In this document: positions 49,979 through 58,169 of the stretch, piece by piece
How the letters are laid out: every line of letters begins with the position of its first letter
How positions within the stretch are numbered: the stretch's first letter is position 1
Source of the DNA: a bacterium D16-56
Lineage (GTDB): Bacteria; Bacillota; Clostridia; Lachnospirales; Lachnospiraceae
DNA: 64,000 bases
Direction of reading: 5' to 3'
NCBI GenBank assembly: GCA_003611875.1
Contig: RAYY01000001.1
Coordinates: forward strand, 1-64,000
Program-made: the position numbers and the translations under genes
Notes under the pieces: model-generated
What the model was told of the DNA's origin: nothing
Seen by the model: the letters and a program-made list of their open reading frames with translations, nothing else
Databases searched by the model: none

Positions 49979-51586
49979 CTAACCTCGTCCAAATTCCTCC
50001 AGCACCAGCCCCGGATTCCGGTCCAGCACCATCCCCACGCTCCAGCTATTCACAAACAGCAACAGCGGATGATCCTTTAAATCCTTAATCCGTTTCATAT
50101 CAGAGGTTCCCTGGATCTTCTCCACATCGATCTCATCCCGGTTTCCGATCCAGCGGATATATTCATAAGGCAGCTTTTCCAGCTTTACCTCTACATTATA
50201 CTCATTTTCCAGACGATAGGTGAGCACCTCAAACTGCAGCTCCCCCACCACGCCGACAATAATCTCCTCCATTCCGGTATTAAATTCCTGGAATATCTGG
50301 ATCGCCCCTTCCTGGGCAATCTGACTTACACCCTTTAGAAACTGCTTTCGTTTCATGGTGTCCATCTGCCGCACACGGGCAAAATACTCCGGCGCAAAGG
50401 TGGGGATTCCTTCAAACTCAAACTTTTCATTGGACAAGCACAGGGTATCCCCAATAGAAAATATCCCTGGGTCAAACACTCCGATAATATCCCCTGCGTA
50501 TGCCTCCTCCACGATCTTGCGATCCTGGGCCATCATCTGCTGAGGCTGGGAAAGGCGAAGCTTCTTCCCCCCTTGAATATGGTTTACCTCCATCCCTGCC
50601 TCAAACTTTCCTGACACGATCCGCATAAAAGCAATCCGGTCCCGGTGCGCCTTATTCATATTAGCCTGAATCTTAAACACAAAGGCAGAAAAATCCTCTG
50701 CAAAGGGATCGATCTCCCCGGTCTTTGTCCTTCTTGCCAAAGGGGAGGTGGTCATCCTGAGAAAATGCTGAAGAAAGGTCTCCACGCCGAAATTGGTCAG
50801 GGCCGACCCGAAAAACACGGGCGAAAGATTGCCCCGGCTGACTCTCTCCTGGTCAAACTCATCGCTGGCGCCGTCTAATAGCTCGATCTCGTCCAGCAGC
50901 TGCTCATAATAATCTGCCCCGATCACTGCCTCTGCATCTGTCCCCTGCAAGTCAAAGGTTTCCGACGCCACCTCTTTCTGTCCGCCCATGGCAGCCGTAA
51001 AGGTAGTGATTTTTTGGGTGTTCCGATCATACACTCCCTTAAAGTTCTTTCCGCAGCCAATGGGCCAGTTGACAGGACAGGTTCGAATGCCCAGCACATT
51101 TTCAATCTCATCCATCAGCTCAAAGGGGTCCCTTGCCTCCCGGTCCATCTTATTGATAAAGGTAAAAATGGGGATTCCCCGCATTACGCACACCTTAAAA
51201 AGCTTGATGGTCTGGGCCTCCACGCCCTTGGAGCCGTCAATCACCATCACCGCGCTGTCTGCTGCCATCAGGGTCCGGTAGGTATCCTCCGAAAAGTCCT
51301 GGTGTCCCGGCGTATCCAGAATATTGATGCAGAAGCCGCCATATTCAAACTGCATAACCGACGAAGTGACGGAGATTCCTCTTTCCTTCTCGATCTCCAT
51401 CCAGTCAGAGACTGCATATTTGGCTGCCTTCCGCCCTTTTACCGTCCCGGCCAGGTTGATGGCGCCTCCATACAGCAGAAATTTCTCCGTCAAGGTCGTC
51501 TTTCCGGCATCCGGGTGGGAAATGATGGCAAAGGTTCTTCGTTTCTTTATTTCTTCGTTTTTGTTTGGCAAAGATAAGTCCTCCAT
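49979..51586 (-). CDS. prfC: Peptide chain release factor 3
   Basis: The 535-residue GTPase has G1 SHPDAGKTTLTEKFL, the switch I region (KERGISVTSSVMQFEY), G3 DTPGHQDFSEDTYRTL and G4 FINKMDRE. It is followed by the RF3 domains 2 and 3. RF3 releases class I release factors from the ribosome after termination. The ATG at 51586 has no Shine-Dalgarno. Five codons in, TTG at 51571 follows GGAGG by 7 nt, so translation may begin there instead. It lies 27 bp after the esterase gene and 40 bp before yqeY. Confidence 0.95.
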   Translation of the reverse strand: MEDLSLPNKNEEIKKRRTFAIISHPDAGKTTLTEKFLLYGGAINLAGTVKGRKAAKYAVSDWMEIEKERGISVTSSVMQFEYGGFCINILDTPGHQDFSEDTYRTLMAADSAVMVIDGSKGVEAQTIKLFKVCVMRGIPIFTFINKMDREARDPFELMDEIENVLGIRTCPVNWPIGCGKNFKGVYDRNTQKITTFTAAMGGQKEVASETFDLQGTDAEAVIGADYYEQLLDEIELLDGASDEFDQERVSRGNLSPVFFGSALTNFGVETFLQHFLRMTTSPLARRTKTGEIDPFAEDFSAFVFKIQANMNKAHRDRIAFMRIVSGKFEAGMEVNHIQGGKKLRLSQPQQMMAQDRKIVEEAYAGDIIGVFDPGIFSIGDTLCLSNEKFEFEGIPTFAPEYFARVRQMDTMKRKQFLKGVSQIAQEGAIQIFQEFNTGMEEIIVGVVGELQFEVLTYRLENEYNVEVKLEKLPYEYIRWIGNRDEIDVEKIQGTSDMKRIKDLKDHPLLLFVNSWSVGMVLDRNPGLVLEEFGRG

Positions 51587-51613
51587 TGCTTCTATTTATA
51601 AATCATGAATCAT

Positions 51614-52444
51614 TCAGCGCTTCTTCCAGCGCTGGTTCTCAATCCAGGATTGTACCATCAAAACCCAGCTTTGGCAAGCCGGTTCCAGCATATTAGCACG
51701 ATTTCCGGCAGTCTCCTCGGTAGCCAGGGACAGCCCGTGACAGCCTGACGGATAAATGTGCATCTCATAGTTTACATGGTTTTTCTGCATGGCCCATGCC
51801 AGCAGAAGGCTGTTCTCCACCGGCACCGTATCATCTGTGACCGTATGCCACAGAAATACCGGCGGCATCTGATCCGTCACGTGAAGCTCCAAGGAAACTG
51901 CCTGTCCCAGCTCTGGCTGCGTATTCTCCCCCAAAAGCTCCTGAAAAGAGCCTGGGTGACAGTGCTCCCCTGACGTAATCACCGGATAGCAGAGAATCAG
52001 GCCGTCAGGCCGCACCTCCCTGGCCGTCCTTTTGATGCCTTCATAGGCCACAGACCGGTTCCAGAAGGTTCCGATGCTGCATGCCAAATGGCCTCCTGCC
52101 GAAAATCCGCACACCAGAACCGATTCCGGATCCACATACCATTCCTCTGCATGGTCCCGCACGATGGCAATGGCTGCGGCCAGCTCCCGCAGCGCCACCG
52201 GAAACCGGTTGGGAGACACACTGTAATCCAGCACACAGGCATGGCATCCCATGGCCAGAAACTGCATGGCTACCGGCTCGCTCTCCCGGTCTGAACAGCG
52301 CTGATATCCTCCCCCCGGAACCACGATCACTAAAGGCCGCCTTTTCTCCGGCGAAACACTGACCGGATCCAGCAGGTATACCGTCAGCCGCGCCTCCCCT
52401 GTCTTCTGCCCCTCAACAACCAGGTTGATCTTATCATACTTCAT
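51614..52444 (-). CDS. Alpha/beta hydrolase (esterase/lipase family)
   Basis: The 276-residue product has the BD-FAE/HSL-like esterase pattern. VVPGGGYQR supplies the oxyanion hole, Ser sits in VCGFSAGGHLA, Asp in WHTVTDDTVPVENS and His in YPSGCHGLSLA. Members hydrolyse small acyl esters such as acetylated sugars; no signal peptide is seen, so it should act in the cytosol. GGGGAGG lies 7 nt before the ATG. It sits between coaBC and prfC in the same direction, with 40- and 27-bp gaps, so it is probably in the same transcript. The substrate is unknown. Confidence 0.9.
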   Translation of the reverse strand: MKYDKINLVVEGQKTGEARLTVYLLDPVSVSPEKRRPLVIVVPGGGYQRCSDRESEPVAMQFLAMGCHACVLDYSVSPNRFPVALRELAAAIAIVRDHAEEWYVDPESVLVCGFSAGGHLACSIGTFWNRSVAYEGIKRTAREVRPDGLILCYPVITSGEHCHPGSFQELLGENTQPELGQAVSLELHVTDQMPPVFLWHTVTDDTVPVENSLLLAWAMQKNHVNYEMHIYPSGCHGLSLATEETAGNRANMLEPACQSWVLMVQSWIENQRWKKR

Positions 52445-52484
52445 ATCCTATCCTCCCCTTATTACATTCTTTGTTGGTAACTGT

Positions 52485-53690
52485 TCATTCAAAACGCTTC
52501 CCGGTTATGGCTATGATCCGGTCCAAAATCCGGTGCGCCACTTCTGATTTTGCCATTTTTTCCAGTGTCTCCGTTCCGTCCGGTGTAAGAATGGTCACCA
52601 CATTGGTATCCGTACCGAATCCGGCCCCCTCTGTCCGAAGACTATTGGCCACAATCATATCTATCTTTTTTTTCTGCAGCTTTGCCCTGGAATTTTCCAG
52701 CACATTCTGGGTCTCCATAGAAAATCCGCACAAAAACTGACCGTCTCTCCGGTGCTCTCCCAGCCATGCCAGAATATCATCGGTCCGCTCCAGGGCAATG
52801 CTCATGGAACCCTCTCCCTTTTTGGTCTTTTCCCGGTTCACATGGACCGGACGGTAATCTGCCACTGCTGCTGCCTTAATGATCACATCCTGTTCCCCTG
52901 CTGCCTGGGTCACTGCCTCAAACATCTCCTTGGCGCTGATCACCTTAACCAGCGCTGCCCCCAAAGGAGGCTTTTGCTCCACCGGACCGCTGACCAGCGT
53001 CACCTGCGCCCCCCGCCGGACTGCCGCCTGGGCAATGGCATACCCCATCTTTCCGGTAGAATGATTGGTAATATACCGGACCGGATCCATCTCCTCCCTG
53101 GTAGGCCCTGCCGTCACCAAAACCTTTTTTCCCGCCAGGTCCTTTTCGCAGGCAATCTCCTGAAGAATATACTCCAAAAGCTCTGCCGGCTCCGGCATCT
53201 TCCCGGCCCCCACATCCCCGCAGGCCAGATATCCCTTTGCCGGATCAATAACCCTGATCCCGTACCTTTGGCAAAGAGCCAGATTATCCTGGGTAATCGG
53301 ATTCTCATACATCCGGGTATTCATGGCCGGCGCAATCAGCTTGGGCGCCTGACAGGCCAGAAAGGTTGTGGTCAGCATATCATCTGCAAGGCCATGGACT
53401 GCCTTGGCAATCACATTGGCTGTGGCAGGGGCAATGAGAAATACATCCGCCCTCCTGGCCAGCTCCACGTGCTCTACCTGAAACCGGAAATTCCGGTCAA
53501 AGGTATCCACCAGACATTTGTTCCCGGTCAGGGACTCAAAGGTAACAGGCGTAATGAAATTGCAGGCATGTTCTGTCAGAATCACCTCCACATCGGCATG
53601 AAGCTTTTTCAGCATACTGGCCAGATTGGGAATTTTATAGGCGGCAATCCCCCCGCTCACCCCCAATACCACCGTCTTCCCCTGCAGCAT
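52485..53690 (-). CDS. coaBC: Bifunctional phosphopantothenoylcysteine synthetase/decarboxylase
   Basis: The product is about 401 residues. Residues 1-185 are the CoaC flavoprotein decarboxylase: VVLGVSGGIAAYKIPNLASM, then PAMNTRMYENPITQDNL, which holds the active-site region. Residues 190-401 are the CoaB ligase (VLVTAGPTREEMDPVRYITN, SGKMGYAIA). Together they turn phosphopantothenate and cysteine into phosphopantetheine on the way to coenzyme A. AGGAGG lies 6 nt before the ATG at 53690; the frame extends upstream to 53756 without a ribosome site. coaX diverges from it across 93 bp. Confidence 0.95.
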   Translation of the reverse strand: MLQGKTVVLGVSGGIAAYKIPNLASMLKKLHADVEVILTEHACNFITPVTFESLTGNKCLVDTFDRNFRFQVEHVELARRADVFLIAPATANVIAKAVHGLADDMLTTTFLACQAPKLIAPAMNTRMYENPITQDNLALCQRYGIRVIDPAKGYLACGDVGAGKMPEPAELLEYILQEIACEKDLAGKKVLVTAGPTREEMDPVRYITNHSTGKMGYAIAQAAVRRGAQVTLVSGPVEQKPPLGAALVKVISAKEMFEAVTQAAGEQDVIIKAAAVADYRPVHVNREKTKKGEGSMSIALERTDDILAWLGEHRRDGQFLCGFSMETQNVLENSRAKLQKKKIDMIVANSLRTEGAGFGTDTNVVTILTPDGTETLEKMAKSEVAHRILDRIIAITGKRFE

Positions 53691-53783
53691 AAGTCTCCTC
53701 CTTTCAGACAAAGCATTGTCTTTTCGCTGAAAATGTGATAACTTAGTATAACACAAATTTTTTCCATTTGAAAGGAGTTCCCC

Positions 53784-54548
53784 ATGATTTTAGCAATTGA
53801 TATGGGTAATACCAATATTGTGATCGGCGGCATTGATTCTTCCCAGACCTATTTTGTGGAACGAATCACCACCAATCATGTGAAAACCGGACTGGAATAT
53901 GCCATTAACATCAAAAACATCCTGGAAATCCACGGCATTGACAAATCCCAGGTAGAGGGGTCCATCATGTCCTCTGTGGTCCCCCCTTTAAATGCCCCCA
54001 TTTCCTCTGCAGTAAAAAAAATATTCGGCTTCCGTCCCCGCCTGGTAGGATCCGGCATGAAGACAGGGCTGAATATTGTGATGGACAATCCCAAAACCGT
54101 GGGAAGCGATATGATCGTGGACGCGGTGGCTGCGCTGAAGGAGTATTCCCTTCCGGTGATTATCATTGACATGGGAACTGCCACCACCATGTCTGTGGTA
54201 GATCAGAAGGGAAACTACATCGGCGGAGTGATCCTGCCGGGGCTGCGGGTTTCCTTAGACTCCCTCAGCAGCAAAACCGCCCAGCTTCCCTCCATCAGCC
54301 TTGACATTCCTCAAAAGGTAATCGGGAAAAATACCATTGATTGTATGAGAAGCGGAATTATGTATGGAAGCGCAGGTATGATAGACGGAATCTTAGACCG
54401 GATGGAAGACGAGCTGGGACAGTCTGCCACGGTGGTGGCCACAGGAGGCCTCTCCCGGTTTGTGGTTCCGCTGTGCCGCCACAAGATCGTATATGACGAG
54501 GCGCTGCTGATGAAGGGTCTTTGGATCCTCTATGAAAAAAATCAATAA
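53784..54548 (+). CDS. coaX: Type III pantothenate kinase
   Basis: The 254-residue product has the CoaX phosphate loops: ILAIDMGNTNIVIGG at the start (DxGNT), the VGSDMIVDAVAAL motif (G-x-D-R-variant), and the IIIDMGTATTMSVVD phosphate 2 loop, then GGVILPGLRVSLDSL. It phosphorylates pantothenate with ATP as the first step to coenzyme A and is insensitive to CoA feedback in known examples. AAAGGAG precedes the ATG. It diverges from coaBC, so two CoA steps share this intergenic region. Its stop is 20 bp from the convergent DUF1266 gene. Confidence 0.95.
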   Translation: MILAIDMGNTNIVIGGIDSSQTYFVERITTNHVKTGLEYAINIKNILEIHGIDKSQVEGSIMSSVVPPLNAPISSAVKKIFGFRPRLVGSGMKTGLNIVMDNPKTVGSDMIVDAVAALKEYSLPVIIIDMGTATTMSVVDQKGNYIGGVILPGLRVSLDSLSSKTAQLPSISLDIPQKVIGKNTIDCMRSGIMYGSAGMIDGILDRMEDELGQSATVVATGGLSRFVVPLCRHKIVYDEALLMKGLWILYEKNQ

Positions 54549-54604
54549 AACGCCTGTGGAGCCGCCGTCAGACCTCCCCGGTCTTCTCCCTCACCGGCTC
54601 CACA
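54543..54604 (-). terminator. Terminator overlapping the end of the DUF1266 gene
   Basis: A perfect 10-bp stem (54555-54564 with 54595-54604) straddles the stop codon of the minus-strand gene. It is followed in that direction by GTTTTATTGATTTTTTT. The loop is 30 nt, longer than usual. Confidence 0.5.
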
Positions 54605-55863
54605 CGACTTCCGTCGGTTCCCAGGGGAAGCATCCAGGGCAGCTTATAAGGGCTGTCTGTCCGGCTGCACAGGTTCTGGTAGATCATACGCCGCATTTTT
54701 ACCGCAGATTCCTCCTGGCCCTTAAAAGTCCGGGCATACCAGGCGGCAAATGCTTCCAGATAGCTTTCTGCCAATTCATCCCAGCCGTCAAATGACTTCT
54801 GGATAATATTTCCCACCACACTGGATCGTTTCGTCATTTCCTCTCTTGTAAGCCATCCTGCAATAAAGCCCATACCCAGAAGCTGGGAAGACCGGCACAG
54901 CTCCCATGCCCGTTCCGACTGGGTTTCGCAATCCCAGAAGCCGGAGCCTTTGCTCATATATTCCACAGTCTCCAGCAATTCTTCCCTGTTTTTAATATCC
55001 CAATCCCGCTTTAATACCTTTATGGTTCGTTTTCTGCTGTCCTCATCCCTGGGCCGTCCTCCTATATACAGAGGGCTCCTGACCGTGTTTGGCTCATAAA
55101 GCCTTCCCTTATAATCAAACTGGCCGAAAAATTGTGCCCATATGGCATAGGTTCCCAGAATCCAGCGTTCCTGGTCATTTTGGGGAACAGACTCCTGTTC
55201 CTCTTTTTTCTTCATCAACAATTCTGCTGCCGCCAGTCCTCCTAATCCCAGCACAAGCCCCACCGCAGCCATGGCCAGCATGGAATCCGTCCTCAGCTTC
55301 TCTAAATCCGGAAGCTCTACGCCAAAATCCCCCTGCATATCCACATAGCCGTCTGTATAGGTAAGCCATCCTGCCTCCTGGGCCGCCCTTTGATCCGTCT
55401 CCTTTGGCCATGGCCGCATCCTGCCAATGGGATATGTGACGACCACATGCTCATAATCTGCCCGAAAGCTGCCATCCTCCTTCACATATTCCAGTTCCAC
55501 TGCATCCTGGTTGATCTTGGCAGCAATCACGATCCCGTCCCCCAGGACAATTTTGTTATAATACTCATCCCCGATCATCCCGCCGTTGTTTCTTGTCCAA
55601 TCCCCAAACTCCTCGTTTTTTAACACAAAGCTTTTGGTAGCTTCCATCTGGGAAAACATGGTCACCTCCGGAACGCTCCCGTCTGCCTTGCTTCCCACAC
55701 TTCCGGGAGACAGCTCCAGCCTGCCGGCCTTTGCCCGGTAAATGCCCGGGCCCACCACGGATGACCCCAGTAATCCCAATAACATAACCCCCAAAAATAG
55801 TCCTGCCCCCATGATTTTCTGACGAGTTGTGGTATGTCCCACATACACCCTTGTAACTGCCAT
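54568..55863 (-). CDS. Membrane protein with C-terminal DUF1266 domain
   Basis: The 431-residue product has a membrane helix at about 18-38 (MGAGLFLGVMLLGLLGSSVV) and another at about 195-215 (MLAMAAVGLVLGLGGLAAAE), with an extracellular-type region between and a soluble C-terminal half. The C-terminal half, from ERWILGTYAIWAQFFGQFDY through AWELCRSSQLLGMGFIAGWL, matches the DUF1266 family. The function of this domain is unknown; E. coli relatives are linked to toxin-like or polymorphic loci only by context. The start near 55863 is followed closely by the divergent MATE promoter. A terminator overlaps its end. Confidence 0.75.
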   Translation of the reverse strand: MAVTRVYVGHTTTRQKIMGAGLFLGVMLLGLLGSSVVGPGIYRAKAGRLELSPGSVGSKADGSVPEVTMFSQMEATKSFVLKNEEFGDWTRNNGGMIGDEYYNKIVLGDGIVIAAKINQDAVELEYVKEDGSFRADYEHVVVTYPIGRMRPWPKETDQRAAQEAGWLTYTDGYVDMQGDFGVELPDLEKLRTDSMLAMAAVGLVLGLGGLAAAELLMKKKEEQESVPQNDQERWILGTYAIWAQFFGQFDYKGRLYEPNTVRSPLYIGGRPRDEDSRKRTIKVLKRDWDIKNREELLETVEYMSKGSGFWDCETQSERAWELCRSSQLLGMGFIAGWLTREEMTKRSSVVGNIIQKSFDGWDELAESYLEAFAAWYARTFKGQEESAVKMRRMIYQNLCSRTDSPYKLPWMLPLGTDGSRVEPVREKTGEV

Positions 55864-55889
55864 GTCTTATCCTCCTTCTTCTGCCAGCC

Positions 55890-55918
55890 TTGCATTTTTC
55901 TTTGAAACAAGCTATAAT
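55890..55918 (+). promoter_or_regulatory. Sigma-A promoter of the MATE gene
   Basis: TTGCAT at 55890-55895 and TATAAT at 55913-55918 with a 17-nt spacer, about 55 nt before the MATE start. Confidence 0.8.
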
Positions 55919-55975
55919 AAATCCCGCCGGGCCTGCCCCGGCAATTTATTCCAATCAACAAGAAAGGGTCCCTCA

Positions 55976-57334
55976 ATGACTACCAAAAAACAAAAGCTGA
56001 TCACCGGCGCCCCTGGGCGTTCCCTGTTCTTTTTTGCCCTTCCCATGATTCTCGGCAACCTGTTCCAGCAATTCTACAACATGGCTGACTCGGTTATCGT
56101 GGGACGTTATGTAGGTGAAAATGCCCTGGCCGCTGTGGGCGCCTCCTACTCCTTTACCAATGTTTTCATCATGATCGCCATCGGCGGCGGCATCGGCGCA
56201 TCCGTGCTGACCAGCCAATACCTGGGAGCAGGAAAATATCAGGAAATGAAAACCTCTGTCTACACGTTCCTGATCACCTTTGCCGTCCTAAGCAGCCTGC
56301 TGGCCATTTTTGGCTTTTTCTCCAATCCTCGTGTGCTGGCTGTCTTAAAAACGCCCCAAAATATCTATCAGGACGCTGTGTTATATCTGCAGCTCTATTT
56401 TTTAGGGCTTCCCTTTATGTTTATGTACAATGTGCTGGCTGCCGATTTTAATGCCATGGGCAAATCCGGAATCCCCTTAGGACTGCTGATCTTTTCCTCC
56501 CTGCTGAACATTTTCCTGGATCTGCTTATGGTGGTTCGGTTCCACATGGGAGTAGCCGGAGTCGCTGTTGCCACGGTGATTGCCCAGGGTGTTTCCGCAG
56601 TGATTTCCTTTTTTATTCTGATCTTTTTGCTGCGTGCCTACCCCACCCAGGAGCGTCCCGGCCTGTTCCGGATCTCCATGCTGATCCATGGCACCAGGAT
56701 CGCCATTCCTTCCATTATCCAGCAGTCCATTGTCAGCATCGGTATGCTGCTGACCCAATCCTCTGTAAACCAGTTCGGCTCCTCAGCCCTGGCAGGCTAC
56801 TCTGCCGGTATGCGCCTGGAGTCCATTGCCATTGTTCCTATGATCGGAACCGGCAATGCCATGTCCACCTTTACGGCCCAGAACTTAGGCGCCGGACAAC
56901 CGGAACGGGTAAAGCAGGGCTACCGGATTTCATATGGGATCATTGCCGGATTCGCCGTTTTTCTGTTTCTGGTCTGCGAATTTTTCTATGGAGCCATTCT
57001 GTCTGTTTTCTTGGACGCCGGCTCCTCCTCCGTCGCCTATGAGACAGGAACCTCCTACCTTCGCTTTATTGGCTGCTTTTTCTGCCTGATTGGCTTTAAA
57101 GCCACCACAGACGGCGTTTTAAGAGGCTCCGGAGACGTGGGGGTTTACATGGTAGCCAATCTGGTCAATCTGGGAATCCGGGTGTTTGTGGCAAGATTTT
57201 TCTCGCCCCTGTACGGAATCCAGTTTGTCTGGTATGCCGTTCCCCTTGGATGGGCCGTCAACTTCCTGATCTCCTATATCTGGTATCGGACCGGACACTG
57301 GCAAAAGAAAAGCCTCATACAAAAAACGAAATAA
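55976..57334 (+). CDS. MATE-family efflux transporter
   Basis: The 452-residue product has about 12 membrane helices in two halves, beginning GRSLFFFALPMILGNLFQQFYN and MADSVIVGRYVGENALAAVG, the signature MATE start. MATE pumps export cations, drugs or metabolites in exchange for Na+ or H+. AAAGGG lies about 8 nt before the ATG at 55976. The frame is open upstream to 55829, but that part is rejected because it precedes the promoter. Its 3' end overlaps the convergent MacB-like gene by 20 bp. Substrate is not predictable. Confidence 0.92.
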   Translation: MTTKKQKLITGAPGRSLFFFALPMILGNLFQQFYNMADSVIVGRYVGENALAAVGASYSFTNVFIMIAIGGGIGASVLTSQYLGAGKYQEMKTSVYTFLITFAVLSSLLAIFGFFSNPRVLAVLKTPQNIYQDAVLYLQLYFLGLPFMFMYNVLAADFNAMGKSGIPLGLLIFSSLLNIFLDLLMVVRFHMGVAGVAVATVIAQGVSAVISFFILIFLLRAYPTQERPGLFRISMLIHGTRIAIPSIIQQSIVSIGMLLTQSSVNQFGSSALAGYSAGMRLESIAIVPMIGTGNAMSTFTAQNLGAGQPERVKQGYRISYGIIAGFAVFLFLVCEFFYGAILSVFLDAGSSSVAYETGTSYLRFIGCFFCLIGFKATTDGVLRGSGDVGVYMVANLVNLGIRVFVARFFSPLYGIQFVWYAVPLGWAVNFLISYIWYRTGHWQKKSLIQKTK

Positions 57335-58010
57335 TTTTCACTGCCGAGCTGCTGAAAGAAAGCAGCTCTTTCACTCTTTCCTTGATTTGAAAGCGCTCCT
57401 TAAACCGGACTGCAACCCTTTCCATCTCCCCGGACTGTGTGGGAATCAGCAGACACTGCCCTTCCTGATCAATTACCCCTGCCACTGTCAAGGTTCTCTT
57501 TCCGGCCTGTGTCTGCATTCCCTGCTCCTTACCTGTGTCTGCCTCCGGACAGCACACCTGCTCCCCCACCACATCCACACTTCCAAACAAAGCATCTGCC
57601 AGCTCTCCGGTCAGCACACAGACGTCCTCTCTCCCTGTCAGCCCATAAGTCCCTGCCAGAATATGTGCCGGCAGCGCCAGCTCCATATTCCCATATACCT
57701 CCAGCACCTGAGCGCTCTGGCTCCTTTTCGTACTTTTCCCCGAAATCATCACCCTCTCCCGAATCCGCCACCCGGCCAGATCCACTATCCCTTTCTCCTC
57801 CTGCTCCCCCCACCCCTTCAAAGTCTCTGCATCGATTCCATACCCCCTGCATTCGACTTCAATCCGAGCCGGCCTGCAAAACCAATAAAGACGTCCCCCT
57901 GTTCCTGCCATTAAAATAAAATTGATAAAAACTAAGAAAAATAGGATCCTTCTTATCATACCATCTTTATCCGTTCTTTTCCACATAAAATCCACTTCTA
58001 TCCCCTTCAT
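57315..58010 (-). CDS. MacB-like periplasmic-core protein with one membrane helix, apparently truncated
   Basis: The frame is up to 231 residues. A positively charged segment precedes one membrane helix (IRRILFFLVFINFILMAG), then a region reading LALPAHILAGTYGLTGREDV and later RTLTVAGVIDQEGQCLLIPT. The pattern of an extracellular beta-rich domain after one helix resembles the MacB_PCD core of MacB/FtsX permeases. Those permeases continue with three more helices and have a separate or fused ATPase; both are missing. The end (ELLSFSSSAV) is coded by a terminator stem used by the MATE gene, so the 3' part seems lost. The start is unsure: ATGs at 58010, 57986 and 57959 are candidates; I chose 58010 (AGGA). 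Confidence 0.55.
   Translation of the reverse strand: MKGIEVDFMWKRTDKDGMIRRILFFLVFINFILMAGTGGRLYWFCRPARIEVECRGYGIDAETLKGWGEQEEKGIVDLAGWRIRERVMISGKSTKRSQSAQVLEVYGNMELALPAHILAGTYGLTGREDVCVLTGELADALFGSVDVVGEQVCCPEADTGKEQGMQTQAGKRTLTVAGVIDQEGQCLLIPTQSGEMERVAVRFKERFQIKERVKELLSFSSSAVKIISFFV
57346..57368. terminator. Bidirectional terminator inside the MacB-like gene's 3' end
   Basis: A perfect 8-bp stem GAGCTGCT/AGCAGCTC with a 7-nt loop. TTTCACTCTTT follows on the plus strand, serving the MATE gene. It is 33 bp inside the last codons of the MacB-like frame. Confidence 0.6.
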
Positions 58011-58169
58011 TCCAGTCCATCCTTCCCCAAAACCGCACAAAAACACGATAAAAAATAACATAGGCTCACAGCCAGCCAATAACGCGGCCGGAGCGGGAGC
58101 GCGTTTTCCGGGGTACAGGCAACACGGCGGACCCTTCTCCAATCATCTGCCCCTTCCACAAATCCTTTT

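Noticed and set aside
57437-57919. Plus-strand Pro/Ser-rich frames opposite the MacB-like gene
   Set aside because: Composition is that of the reversed strand and they lack start signals.
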